NCBI GenBank assembly: GCA_016861185.1
Contig: BOKW01000001.1
Span: 372,001-436,000, forward strand
Direction of reading: 5' to 3'
From: Betaproteobacteria bacterium
GTDB lineage: Bacteria; Pseudomonadota; Gammaproteobacteria; Burkholderiales; Burkholderiaceae_F
DNA length: 64,000 bases
The stretch's first letter is position 1. Each line of letters begins with the position of its first letter. The notes under the pieces are model-generated. The model ran no database searches. It was not told where the DNA came from and was given only the letters and a program-made list of their open reading frames with translations. Position numbers and translations under genes: made by a program. This document shows, one piece after another, positions 17,180 through 24,885 of the stretch.

Positions 17180-19011
17180 GCGAGGTCGCGGCTGCGCGCA
17201 TCGCACTGGTCGGCAACCCGAACTGCGGCAAGACTGCCCTGTTCAACCGGCTCACCGGCGCGCGGCAGAAGGTCGCGAACTACCCCGGCGTCACCGTCGA
17301 GCGGCGCGAAGGCCGCTGGCGCGCGCCGTCGGGCCGCGTCTTCCGCGTGCTCGACCTGCCGGGCGCCTACAGCCTCGATCCGAAGAGCCCCGACGAGGCG
17401 GTGACGCGCGCGGTCTGTCTCGGCGAGCGTGCCGACGAGCCGCGCCCCGACGTGCTCGTCTGCGTCGCCGACGCCACCAACCTGCGGCTGCATCTTCGTT
17501 TCGCGCTCGAAGTGCGCGCGCTCGGCCGTCCGCTCGTGCTCGTGCTGAACATGATGGACGCCGCACGCCGGCGCGGCATCGCCATCGACGTCGAGCGGCT
17601 CGCCGTCGAATTCGGCGCGCCGGTCGTCGCGACCGTCGCGGTCGAGCGCCACGGTGCCCGCGCACTTGTCGAACTGCTCGACCGGGCGCCGATTCCCGAG
17701 CCCGCGCGCGGCGGGGTCGGCGATCCGCACGCGGAAACGGCGCGGCTGCTCGCTGCCGCCGTGACGATGCCGCGCGCGACCGCGGCGATCGACGACGCGA
17801 TCGACCGCGTCGTGCTGCATCCAGTCGCCGGGCTCGCGCTGCTCGCCTTGCTGCTCTTCCTGATGTTCCAGGCGGTCTACGCCTGGGCGGCGCCGCTGCA
17901 GGATGGCATCGAATCGGCGACGACGGCGCTCGGCGCGCAGGTCCACGCGCTCCTGCCGCCGGGTCCGCTCAGAAGCCTGCTCATCGACGGCGTGATCGCC
18001 GGCGCCGGCAGCGTGCTCGTGTTTCTGCCGCAGGTGCTGATCCTGTTCCTGTTCATCCTATCGCTCGAGGAGTCCGGCTATCTGCCGCGTGCGGCCTTCC
18101 TGCTCGACCGGCTGATGGTCGGTTCGGGGCTGTCCGGCCGCTCGTTCATCCCGCTGCTGTCGAGCTTCGCGTGCGCGGTGCCCGGCATCATGGCCACGCG
18201 CTCGATCCAGCATCCGCGCGACCGGCTCGTGACGATTCTCGTCGCGCCGCTGATGACCTGCTCGGCGCGGCTGCCGGTGTATGCGCTGCTGATCGGCGCG
18301 TTCGTCCCGGCGCGCGAGGTCGCCGGTGCGCTGAACCTGCAGGGGCTGGTGCTGTTTGCGCTGTACGCGGCCGGCATCGCCGGCGCGGTGGCCGTCGCCT
18401 ACGCGATCAAGCGCTTTGCGCCCGGCACCGGAGAGCATCCGCTGCTGCTCGAGCTGCCTTCGTACCGGCTGCCGAACCCGCGCGACCTCGCGCTCGGGCT
18501 GCTCGAACGCGCGCATGTCTTCGTGCGGCGGGTCGGCACGATCATCCTCGCCCTGACGGTGCTCCTGTGGGCGCTCGCGAGCTTCCCCGCGCCGCCGGCG
18601 GACACGACGCTGCCCGCGATCCACTACAGCTTCGCCGGGCAGGTCGGCCGCGCGCTCGAGGTCGTCTTCGCTCCGATCGGCTTCAACTGGCAGATCGCGA
18701 TCGCGCTGGTGCCGGGGCTCGCCGCGCGCGAAGTGGCGGTCGGCGCGCTCGCGACCGTCTACGCGCTGTCGGCAAGCGGCGAGGACGCGGACGTTCAGCT
18801 CGCGCCGGTGATCGCCGCGCAGTGGGAGCTTGCGACCGCGTTCGCGCTGCTCGCGTGGTACGTCTTCGCGCCGCAATGCATCGCCACGCTCGCGGTGATC
18901 CGGCGCGAAACCAACTCGTGGCGGACGATGGCTTTGGCCGCGTCGTATCTCACGCTGCTCGCCTACGCGGCGGCCTTCGTCGCCTACCACCTTGCACGGA
19001 CGTTCGCATGA
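17176..19011 (+). CDS. feoB: FeoB, ferrous iron transporter with G-protein domain
   Basis: A 611-residue protein that imports Fe2+ across the inner membrane. The N-terminal GTPase has G1 GNPNCGKT (13-20), G2 around YPGVTVERREG, G3 DLPGAY and G4 NMMD. The C-terminal part has about eight membrane segments in two Gate repeats (RSFIPLLSSFACAVPGIMATR; GLAAREVAVGALATVYALS). It is shorter than the ~770-residue E. coli protein, as is common in betaproteobacteria. It overlaps feoA and the next small gene by four bases each, forming a tight feoA-feoB-Cys-rich operon. Confidence 0.97.
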   Translation: MSEVAAARIALVGNPNCGKTALFNRLTGARQKVANYPGVTVERREGRWRAPSGRVFRVLDLPGAYSLDPKSPDEAVTRAVCLGERADEPRPDVLVCVADATNLRLHLRFALEVRALGRPLVLVLNMMDAARRRGIAIDVERLAVEFGAPVVATVAVERHGARALVELLDRAPIPEPARGGVGDPHAETARLLAAAVTMPRATAAIDDAIDRVVLHPVAGLALLALLLFLMFQAVYAWAAPLQDGIESATTALGAQVHALLPPGPLRSLLIDGVIAGAGSVLVFLPQVLILFLFILSLEESGYLPRAAFLLDRLMVGSGLSGRSFIPLLSSFACAVPGIMATRSIQHPRDRLVTILVAPLMTCSARLPVYALLIGAFVPAREVAGALNLQGLVLFALYAAGIAGAVAVAYAIKRFAPGTGEHPLLLELPSYRLPNPRDLALGLLERAHVFVRRVGTIILALTVLLWALASFPAPPADTTLPAIHYSFAGQVGRALEVVFAPIGFNWQIAIALVPGLAAREVAVGALATVYALSASGEDADVQLAPVIAAQWELATAFALLAWYVFAPQCIATLAVIRRETNSWRTMALAASYLTLLAYAAAFVAYHLARTFA

Positions 19012-19226
19012 CCGGCTACGAAGTCTTCGAAGGCGCGGCGATCGCGGCCGCGGTTCTTGCGGCGGCCGGTTTCGTTCTCGCGCGGCTTCGACCGGCGGCG
19101 AAGCCGGCGCGCGACCACCCGCGCGCCTGCGCGTCGGGCTGCGACGGCTGCGGCGGCTGCCCGCCGCCGACCGAGCAGCGCATCCGCTTCGTCGCGCGGG
19201 CGTCGCGAAGTTCGCCGGACGCCTAG
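19008..19226 (+). CDS. FeoB-associated Cys-rich small membrane protein
   Basis: A 72-residue protein with an N-terminal membrane segment (AAIAAAVLAAAGFVLARL) followed by a short cysteine cluster, C-x3-C-x2-C-x2-C (CASGCDGCGGC). The start overlaps the feoB stop (ATGA). Small Cys-rich membrane proteins occupy this third feo position in many bacteria, and a role as iron-sulfur or thiol partner is inferred from that. It is not recognisably a classical FeoC. Confidence 0.75.
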   Translation: MTGYEVFEGAAIAAAVLAAAGFVLARLRPAAKPARDHPRACASGCDGCGGCPPPTEQRIRFVARASRSSPDA

Positions 19227-19252
19227 GTCAACTCCGCTTTATCATCGGGGCA

Positions 19253-19807
19253 ATGACACCGCCCCGCGACCTCGCCCGGATCCGCCTCGACAACGCGCTG
19301 CTGCTGTTCGACGAGTTCGTCCGCCAGGCGGCGCGCAATCCCGACGCCGCCACCCTGCGCGGGCTCGAAGGCCGTTTCGCCGAGCGGCTGCAGATCCAGC
19401 CGAGCTACTGGAGCCAGATCAAGAACCGTTCGCGGCAGATCGGCGAGCGGCTCGCGCGGCAGTTCGAGCGGCGCATGCACAAACCCTTCGGCTGGATGGA
19501 CCAGCGGCACGAACCGGGGCCGGCCGCCGTCGGTGCCGAGGCGACTGCGCCGGACGCTGCGGTCGACGCGGGGCGGCCGCGCGACGACGACGAGCGCTTC
19601 ATCGTCAGTCTGGTGCTGAGCTATTACCGTCGCCACCCCGAACGCGCGCGCGCGCGCCTGCTCGAACTGCTCGGCGAGGTGCTCGCACCGGCGCCCGAAC
19701 CGCACGTGGCCGATGCCGTGGCCGCGCGCAGAACGGCAGCCGAGCGGGACGCCGAACTGTGGCGGCACTCGCAGCAGGGTGTTGCGCCGTTGAAACGCAA
19801 GCGGTGA
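19253..19807 (+). CDS. Helix-turn-helix-like protein downstream of feo
   Basis: A 184-residue cytosolic protein. Residues ~35-75 (RFAERLQIQPSYWSQIKNRSRQIGERLARQFERR) resemble a Cro/CI-type helix-turn-helix. A disordered Ala/Pro/Asp-rich linker follows, then a helical C-terminal domain (RFIVSLVLSYYRRHPERARARL). It lies 26 bases after the Cys-rich feo gene and is probably read with the feo operon, which suggests an iron-linked regulator; that role is inferred. The next feature is a second Fur box 36 bases after its stop. Confidence 0.6.
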   Translation: MTPPRDLARIRLDNALLLFDEFVRQAARNPDAATLRGLEGRFAERLQIQPSYWSQIKNRSRQIGERLARQFERRMHKPFGWMDQRHEPGPAAVGAEATAPDAAVDAGRPRDDDERFIVSLVLSYYRRHPERARARLLELLGEVLAPAPEPHVADAVAARRTAAERDAELWRHSQQGVAPLKRKR

Positions 19808-19843
19808 GCGGGCGCGCCGCCGTGAGAATTCCGCTTGCGCTTC

Positions 19844-19863
19844 TGATAAACGCATGTTTATCA
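19844..19863. promoter_or_regulatory. Second Fur box (perfect palindrome)
   Basis: TGATAAAC and GTTTATCA are perfect inverted arms around GCAT, a 20-base Fur-type site. It sits about 80 bases before the start of a 30-codon gene and just after the HTH-like gene. It probably drives iron-repressed expression of the following small genes. Confidence 0.7.
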
Positions 19864-19944
19864 TCCGCTCCGTCGCTGCAGTCGCTCCGAACCGCGGATC
19901 GAGCTGCAGTTCCCATCCACCGCCGACCGAAAAGGAGCCGCACG

Positions 19945-20037
19945 ATGTTCGAGCAAAACCTCGTTTGCACGGGCATCGGCTCGGCCATGGTCGGCGGGCA
20001 GCCGACCCTCCGCACCCGGGCGCTGCGCGCGCACTAG
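19945..20037 (+). CDS. Unrecognised 30-residue protein behind a Fur box
   Basis: A short gene with a strong AAAGGAG seven bases before ATG 19945, which separates it from random open frames. The peptide has a single Cys at position 8, a Gly/Ala/Met-rich middle (TGIGSAMVGG) and a basic C-terminus (LRTRALRAH). No family is recognised. It begins 82 bases after a near-ideal Fur palindrome and ends 13 bases before a small hairpin. It could be a leader peptide or a small iron-starvation protein. The call rests on position and ribosome-binding site only. Confidence 0.5.
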   Translation: MFEQNLVCTGIGSAMVGGQPTLRTRALRAH

Positions 20038-20049
20038 CGCCGCCGCCTC

Positions 20050-20068
20050 AACGCTTCCGATAAGCGTT
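20050..20068 (+). terminator. Small hairpin with T-run
   Basis: AACGCTT and AAGCGTT pair around CCGAT and run into TTTT (20067-20070). The seven-pair stem is weak for this GC content, so it may attenuate rather than end transcription into the next two small genes. Confidence 0.5.
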
Positions 20069-20180
20069 TTCACCCGGGTCGGCACCGCCGCTCCGGGTCG
20101 AACCGTCTTCGCCCGTTTTCGTTCGGCCGCGCCGCCGCGCGGCCCGATTGCAGCACTACGTCTTCGCCGAGGAGAACGCG

Positions 20181-20339
20181 ATGAAAGCACGTCACGCAGC
20201 ACCCAAACCGCGCAACCCGCTGGTCGCGCTCGCCCGCTTCAAGCGCGCGGGCGCGCACCGCGGAGGCCGCGCGACCGGGCGGCAGGCCGCCCACGCGGCG
20301 CTGCGCAAGGAGATCGATGCCCTGAAAGAGGGGCCCTGA
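20181..20339 (+). CDS. Unrecognised basic 52-residue protein
   Basis: GAGGAG six bases before ATG 20181 gives clear translation signals. The product is rich in Arg, Lys, His and Ala (PKPRNPLVALARFKRAGAHR, then GRQAAHAALRKEIDAL), with a predicted C-terminal helix and no signal peptide. No family is assigned with confidence. It lies second in the series of small genes after the Fur box; the RNA could continue past the weak hairpin at 20050. A nucleic-acid- or membrane-associated role is possible from charge alone. Confidence 0.55.
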   Translation: MKARHAAPKPRNPLVALARFKRAGAHRGGRATGRQAAHAALRKEIDALKEGP

Positions 20340-20388
20340 ACGAATCGCCGCGGCGCGACCCGTCGCGGCCCGACACGAGGAGAGTGTG

Positions 20389-20634
20389 ATGACTCGTACG
20401 ATCAGATGGATTGCCGTCGGCGGCGCGCCGCCGACGCGAAGGATCGCCGCTGCGGCCTTGCTCGGCGCGAGCGCTGTGCTGGCTCGGCTCGCCGCCCGGC
20501 TGGACGCCGCGCGCAGCGCGCCCGAACGGCGCACGCTCGAATTCGCCGAGCTGAGGGTCGGCGGACGGCGCGGCGGCGCGCTCTACGAGGATGGCCGGCT
20601 CGTCGGCTGGCTGCCCGGCGTCACCCGGCTGTGA
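20389..20634 (+). CDS. Unrecognised 81-residue protein with N-terminal hydrophobic segment
   Basis: GAGGAGAG at 20377-20384 precedes ATG 20389. Residues ~17-40 are an Ala/Leu-rich helix (RIAAAALLGASAVLARLAAR) that could be a membrane anchor. The C-terminus (RTLEFAELRVGGRRGGALYE, then DGRLVGWLPGVTRL) looks like a small beta-domain. There is a distant likeness to HemP-type hemin-uptake peptides, not enough to name it. It is third in the Fur-box cluster and convergent with the next gene. Confidence 0.55.
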   Translation: MTRTIRWIAVGGAPPTRRIAAAALLGASAVLARLAARLDAARSAPERRTLEFAELRVGGRRGGALYEDGRLVGWLPGVTRL

Positions 20635-20635
20635 T

Positions 20636-20656
20636 GGCCGGCGGTGAGCGCCGGCC
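20636..20656. terminator. Hairpin between convergent genes
   Basis: GGCCGGCG and CGCCGGCC pair perfectly around GTGAG, two bases after the stop of the 81-residue gene and 18 before the stop of the opposing gene. There is no T-run, so termination is uncertain. Confidence 0.4.
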
Positions 20657-20673
20657 GTGAGCGGCGGACGCGT

Positions 20674-22362
20674 TCAGCGGAGCGCGAACAGCGCGTCGTG
20701 CAGGCGCGCGTGCGCGACGAGCCGCAGCGCGAATTCGCGTTCGCTGCGACCGCCCTTCGCGCGCAGCACGTCGCCGAGCGCGCGGCGCTCGGCGACGTGC
20801 CAGCGTTCGACGCCGGGCAGCAGCAGCACGAGCGGCGCGCAGCGCTCCCACGCTCGTTGCTCGTCCGCGCTCGCCCCGCGCAGCGCGCCGCCGCAACGGC
20901 GCAGCGCGATGCGACTGCACTCGCGCAACGCCCCCTCGCGGTCGGCGCCGCCGAGGTCACCGAGCAGCCGCGCGACCGCGCGCCCGATCTGCGACACCGG
21001 CGGCAGCGGCAACGGCCGCGCGGGGTCCAGCTCGAAGAACAGATGCCTGCGCGCGAGCGCACGCAGCGTCGCTTCGCTCGACCGATGGCGCGGGTTGCGC
21101 TCGATGCGGGCAAGCTCCACCCGCACGATGCGTCGCGCGTCGGCCGCACGGGGTGCGAAGCCGAGCTTGAAATAGAACCACCACGCGCCCGACGCGATGC
21201 CCTCGTCGTTGTCGCTGCCGAGCTGGTACGGGTCGAGCGTGAACGACGTCGCGCCGAACACATGGTGCAGCATGGCCAGCATGCGCGCGAAGACGTAGGC
21301 GGATTCGCCGCCGCGGAACGTCTCGAAGGTGTTGAACGACAGCGCGGCCGAGCGGCCGACGAGGTCCGCCTGCAGATACCCGACCGGTACGCCGTTGTGC
21401 AGCGTCAGTCCGCCGTAGATCGCGGCGAGGGCGGCGCGCCGCTGCGGTTCGACGCCGTTGAGCAGAAACGCGTAGCCGTCGCCGTCGTCGACCCGCCAGA
21501 CGTCGCCGGCGCTGCCGTAGGCGAAGGCGTCGAGGTCGCGTTGCCGCGCGACCATCGCACCGCGCGCCAGCTCGATCACGGCCTGCCCGTCGCGCGGCGA
21601 CAGGCGGCGCAGCGCCCGCGGCGCGCGCGCGATCTCGCGCCGCAGGTCCGGGCGGCCGCGCCGCAGCGGGCCGGTCTGCCAGGCGATGCGCGCGCCGTCG
21701 AACTTCTCGCGCGTGCGCGCCGGCGTGTCCCTGCCGGCGGCGAGCGTGCAGCTCGGATTGATCCCGTCGTAGAAGGCTTCGCGCGTGAACGCATCGCCCG
21801 GCATCGCGGCGATGCGTTCGATCAGGAAAACCGCGTCGGGCGCGCGTCCGCGCAGCCGGTCGATCGCCTCGTAGCCGGGCAGCGCGAGTTCCTTCAGCGC
21901 CGCTGCTTCGAGCGCGGTCACCAGGATCGGCAGCGCGCGCGCGATGTTGTCGCCGGCCAAGGCATCGCTGCGGTCCAGCCGCAGCAGCGCGGGCCAGCGC
22001 CGCGCGAGCCATGCGGCCGTCGGATGAAAGAACGGATAGCCGGTGTCCGTGCCGGCGATGCCGGTGTGCGCGAGCGCGGCGCGCTGCGCGCGCAGATCGG
22101 CGCGGCGATCGAAGCGCGCGAGCAGCGCTTCGACCAGCGCCAACACGCGCGCGTCGTCCGGATACGCGCGCAGGAAGCACAGCAGCTCGTGCAGCCGTTC
22201 GACCTGACCTGCGCTGCGCAGCGTTGCGCGCGCGAGCAGCCGCAGAAGCTGCCGCTTGCGAAGGGCGGCCTCCCGCGAGTGGGCCTCGCGTGCGCGCTCC
22301 AGCGCCGCGAGCGCGCGCCCCGCTGCGCGGTGCGGCGTCGTCTTCGTTTCGGACCTGCCCAT
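20674..22362 (-). CDS. Conserved-looking 562-residue protein of unknown function
   Basis: I do not recognise the family. The N-terminal third is Arg/Ala-rich and helical. The centre contains YAFLLNGVEPQRRAALAAIYG and NGVPVGYLQADLVGRSAALSF, then GGESAYVFARMLAMLHHVFG, reminiscent of an acetyltransferase-like (GNAT) fold. FTLDPYQLGSDNDEGIASGA with WWFYFKLGF follows, and the C-terminus is again helical. No signal peptide or membrane segment is present. The ATG at 22362 lies among weak signals. It is monocistronic and divergent from the DUF488 gene. Confidence 0.7.
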   Translation of the reverse strand: MGRSETKTTPHRAAGRALAALERAREAHSREAALRKRQLLRLLARATLRSAGQVERLHELLCFLRAYPDDARVLALVEALLARFDRRADLRAQRAALAHTGIAGTDTGYPFFHPTAAWLARRWPALLRLDRSDALAGDNIARALPILVTALEAAALKELALPGYEAIDRLRGRAPDAVFLIERIAAMPGDAFTREAFYDGINPSCTLAAGRDTPARTREKFDGARIAWQTGPLRRGRPDLRREIARAPRALRRLSPRDGQAVIELARGAMVARQRDLDAFAYGSAGDVWRVDDGDGYAFLLNGVEPQRRAALAAIYGGLTLHNGVPVGYLQADLVGRSAALSFNTFETFRGGESAYVFARMLAMLHHVFGATSFTLDPYQLGSDNDEGIASGAWWFYFKLGFAPRAADARRIVRVELARIERNPRHRSSEATLRALARRHLFFELDPARPLPLPPVSQIGRAVARLLGDLGGADREGALRECSRIALRRCGGALRGASADEQRAWERCAPLVLLLPGVERWHVAERRALGDVLRAKGGRSEREFALRLVAHARLHDALFALR

Positions 22363-22479
22363 CGCGCCGGGAGCCTAGAGCATGCGAGGCCGCGGGATCG
22401 CCTGCCGGTGACCAAGCGTCGCGGCGGCGCCACGGCACAATGGTGCCGCAGTCCGCGCGAATGCGGCGAGGGAGGCTTT

Positions 22480-22878
22480 ATGGCAATCCGCGTGGTCCGG
22501 CTCGGCAGTCCGCGCGCTGCGGGTGAAGGCGTTCGCATCGGCACGGTGCGGCGTCCGCCGCGCGGGGTGCCGAAGGACGAATACGCGCAGCGCGATCTGT
22601 ACGACGTCTGGCTGCCGAACCTGGCACCGAGCGAGGAACTGCTCAAGCGCGGCCAAGCGGCGTCCGACGAACGCGCGTGGCGCAGCTTCGCGGCGCGCTA
22701 CCGCGCCGAGATGAAGCGGCCCGAAGCGAGTCGCGTGCTGGATGTGCTCGCCGCGCTTTCGCGCGGCGCGGACTTTTCGGTCGGCTGCTACTGCGAGAAC
22801 GAGGCGCGCTGCCACCGCTCGGTCCTGCGCGAGCTGCTCGCCGAGCGCGGCGCGGCGATCGTTCAGGACGCGCGATAG
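22480..22878 (+). CDS. DUF488 family protein
   Basis: A 132-residue cytosolic protein of the DUF488 family. Diagnostic elements are the early VRLGSPR and GTVRRPPRGVPK, YDVWLPNLAPSEELLK, and the C-terminal Cys motif GCYCENEARCHRSVL. Function is unknown. GGGAGG precedes ATG 22480. Its last 16 bases overlap the 3' end of the convergent carbonic anhydrase gene. Confidence 0.88.
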   Translation: MAIRVVRLGSPRAAGEGVRIGTVRRPPRGVPKDEYAQRDLYDVWLPNLAPSEELLKRGQAASDERAWRSFAARYRAEMKRPEASRVLDVLAALSRGADFSVGCYCENEARCHRSVLRELLAERGAAIVQDAR

Positions 22879-23528
22879 CGCTCGGCGATGCGCTCCAGCG
22901 CCGCGCTGCGGGCGGCCGCGACCTGCTGCGCGCCGGCCGCCGCGAAGCCCAGATCGACCAGCAGCCCGTCGCGCAGCGAATAGATCCAGCCGTGCACGGC
23001 GAGCCCGGCGCCGCGGCGCCAGGCCGACTGCACGATCGTCGATTCGCAGACGTTGACCGCCTGCTCGACGACGTTCAGTTCGGCGAGCAGGTTGACGCGG
23101 CGCTCTTCGTCGTCGAGCGTATCGACCAGCGCGGCGTGCGCGCGGTGCACGTCCTGGATGTGGCGCAGCCAGTTTTCGGCGAGCCCGACCGCCGAACGCT
23201 GCAAGGCGAGCCGCACGCCGCTGCAGCCGTGGTGGCCGACGACGATCACGTGTTTGACGCGCAGCAGGTCGACCGCGAAGTCGATCACCGACAGGCAGTT
23301 CAGATCGGTATGGACGACCAGGTTGCCGACGTTGCGGTGGACGAACACCTCGCCCGGCGCGAGCCCCGTGATCTGGTTCGCCGGCACGCGGCTGTCCGAG
23401 CAGCCGATCCACAGGTATTCGGGCGCCTGCTGGCGCAGCAGTTTCTCGAAGAACGCGGGATCGCGTTCGACTTCGCCGCGCGCCCAGCGCCGGTTGTTGT
23501 CGAGCAGCCGCTGCAGCGGATGGTCCAT
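22863..23528 (-). CDS. can: Beta-class carbonic anhydrase
   Basis: A 221-residue enzyme interconverting CO2 and bicarbonate. The zinc ligands are Cys43 and Asp45 (GCSDSRVPAN) and His99 and Cys102 (GHHGCSG). HRNVGNLV and the C-terminal VHGWIYSLRDGLL complete the family pattern. The start ATG 23528 follows AAAGGA. It lies 10 bases downstream of the SDR gene on the same strand, so the two are probably co-transcribed. Confidence 0.96.
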   Translation of the reverse strand: MDHPLQRLLDNNRRWARGEVERDPAFFEKLLRQQAPEYLWIGCSDSRVPANQITGLAPGEVFVHRNVGNLVVHTDLNCLSVIDFAVDLLRVKHVIVVGHHGCSGVRLALQRSAVGLAENWLRHIQDVHRAHAALVDTLDDEERRVNLLAELNVVEQAVNVCESTIVQSAWRRGAGLAVHGWIYSLRDGLLVDLGFAAAGAQQVAAARSAALERIAERYRAS

Positions 23529-23538
23529 CGTCGTCCTT

Positions 23539-24210
23539 TCAGAAAGGCTCGACCCAGGGGCGCAGCTCGACCTCCCAGGTCCACGCGCTGCGCGGCTGGC
23601 GCAGCACGTGCAGATAGGTCGACGCGATCGCGTCCGGATCGAGCCGCGCAGCGTCCGGGTCGGCATCGCCCGCGCGCACCTGCCCGTCGATCACGAAGTG
23701 CGCGACGTGGATGCCCTGCGGCGCCAGCTCGCGCGCCAAGCTCTGCGCCAGGCCGCGCAGCGCGAACTTGCCCATCGCGAACGGCGCGGACTTCGCGTAG
23801 CCCTTCACGCTCGCCGAGGCGCCGGTAAAAAGCAGCGCGCCGCGCCCGCGCGCGAGCATCCGGCGCGCCGCGTGCTGCGCGACGAGGAAGGCGCCGAACG
23901 CGCTCACGTCCAGGCTGCGCCGGACGTCGTCGGGCGAGAGGTCGACGAAGGCGCCGCGCGCGCGATGGCTCGGGTTGTACAGCACGACCTCCAGCGGCGG
24001 CAGCTCCGCGTCGAGTCGCGCGAAAAGCGCGGCGACCGCGGCCGGATCGGTCGCGTCGCATGCGATCCGCAACGCGGCCGGCACGCCGTCGGCGCGCGCG
24101 GCGGCGCTGCGCGAGGCGAGCGCGACCGCATAGCCCTCGGCCGCCAGCAGGCGCGCGAAGGAGGCGCTGATGCCGCTGCCCGCACCGACGATCAATGCCG
24201 ACCCGTCCAT
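23539..24210 (-). CDS. Short-chain dehydrogenase/reductase with non-canonical active site
   Basis: A 223-residue Rossmann-fold protein with a GAGSGIS cofactor motif. The usual YxxxK catalytic pair reads Phe144-x3-Lys148 (FAMGKFALRGLAQSLARELA), so the general-acid tyrosine is missing, and NNAG is replaced by YNPSH. A subfamily with the same Phe substitution and the following IHVAHFVIDG is known among SDRs. Reductase activity is therefore doubtful; it may be atypical or structural. It is co-oriented with and just upstream of the carbonic anhydrase. Confidence 0.88.
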   Translation of the reverse strand: MDGSALIVGAGSGISASFARLLAAEGYAVALASRSAAARADGVPAALRIACDATDPAAVAALFARLDAELPPLEVVLYNPSHRARGAFVDLSPDDVRRSLDVSAFGAFLVAQHAARRMLARGRGALLFTGASASVKGYAKSAPFAMGKFALRGLAQSLARELAPQGIHVAHFVIDGQVRAGDADPDAARLDPDAIASTYLHVLRQPRSAWTWEVELRPWVEPF

Positions 24211-24266
24211 CCCTGCCTCCGCTCGCCCGCGGCGGCGAGCTTACTGCGGGCGACCCGCGGGCGCAT

Positions 24267-24746
24267 TCAACCGTGCGGGATCTGCGCCGCCTTGAACGCG
24301 TGCGCCAGCGCGGCGGGCGTGAGCTTGCGCAGCTCCTTCAGCGAGTGGAGCTGCTCGCGGCCGCAACGGCTGCAGCGGTACACGGGGGTGGTCAGGTCGA
24401 CCGCGAAGGCGTCGATCTGCGGCAGGGCGACGTCGAAGCTGAACGTGTGCCTGTGGTCGGCCTGCTGCCGCAGCTCGCCGCCGCAATCGGCGCAATGGAA
24501 GTGCTTGACGATGAGCCCCTTTTCAGAGCCCGCGGGCAGCTTCGGCTCGTCGAGTTCGGTCAGGTGATCGAGCAGCAGCAGCGGGAAGTCCGGATTCACG
24601 AACTGCCGGTGACCGTTGCCGCAGACGAGCACCGGCATGCCGCGCAGCGTGACGGCGAGCTCCTTCTCCTCGCCGGTGACGTCGTCGATGCGCGCGGGCG
24701 CGGCGGGTTCGCGGCAGATCGCGCAGGTTTTGGGCTTGTTGGTCAT
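24267..24746 (-). CDS. Zinc-ribbon protein of unknown function
   Basis: A 159-residue cytosolic protein with four metal-binding knuckles: CAIC near the N-terminus, CGNGH, CADC mid-protein and CSRC towards the C-terminus, consistent with two zinc ribbons. The C-terminal 30 residues (ELRKLTPAALAHAFKAAQIP) look like a short helical domain. The start ATG has an excellent AAGGAGG. No family is named. It is divergent from the alpha/beta hydrolase gene and could be a small DNA- or protein-binding factor. Confidence 0.75.
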   Translation of the reverse strand: MTNKPKTCAICREPAAPARIDDVTGEEKELAVTLRGMPVLVCGNGHRQFVNPDFPLLLLDHLTELDEPKLPAGSEKGLIVKHFHCADCGGELRQQADHRHTFSFDVALPQIDAFAVDLTTPVYRCSRCGREQLHSLKELRKLTPAALAHAFKAAQIPHG

Positions 24747-24885
24747 GGCTGCCTCCTTGCCGAGGGGACGGCTGCTACGCGGGCCGCCAGTTTCGGCCGA
24801 TCGCGGCGCGGCTGCATCGTGGCATTCACGTAAGGGTTGGCGCCGAGGCGCGCGGTGCGATGATCCGCCCGCGAGCCGGCCGACG

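Noticed and set aside
20389..20634. Naming the 81-residue protein a HemP-type hemin uptake protein
   Set aside because: Only a loose likeness in the C-terminal strand region; the conserved HemP ending (LRLTRxGKLILTK type) is missing.
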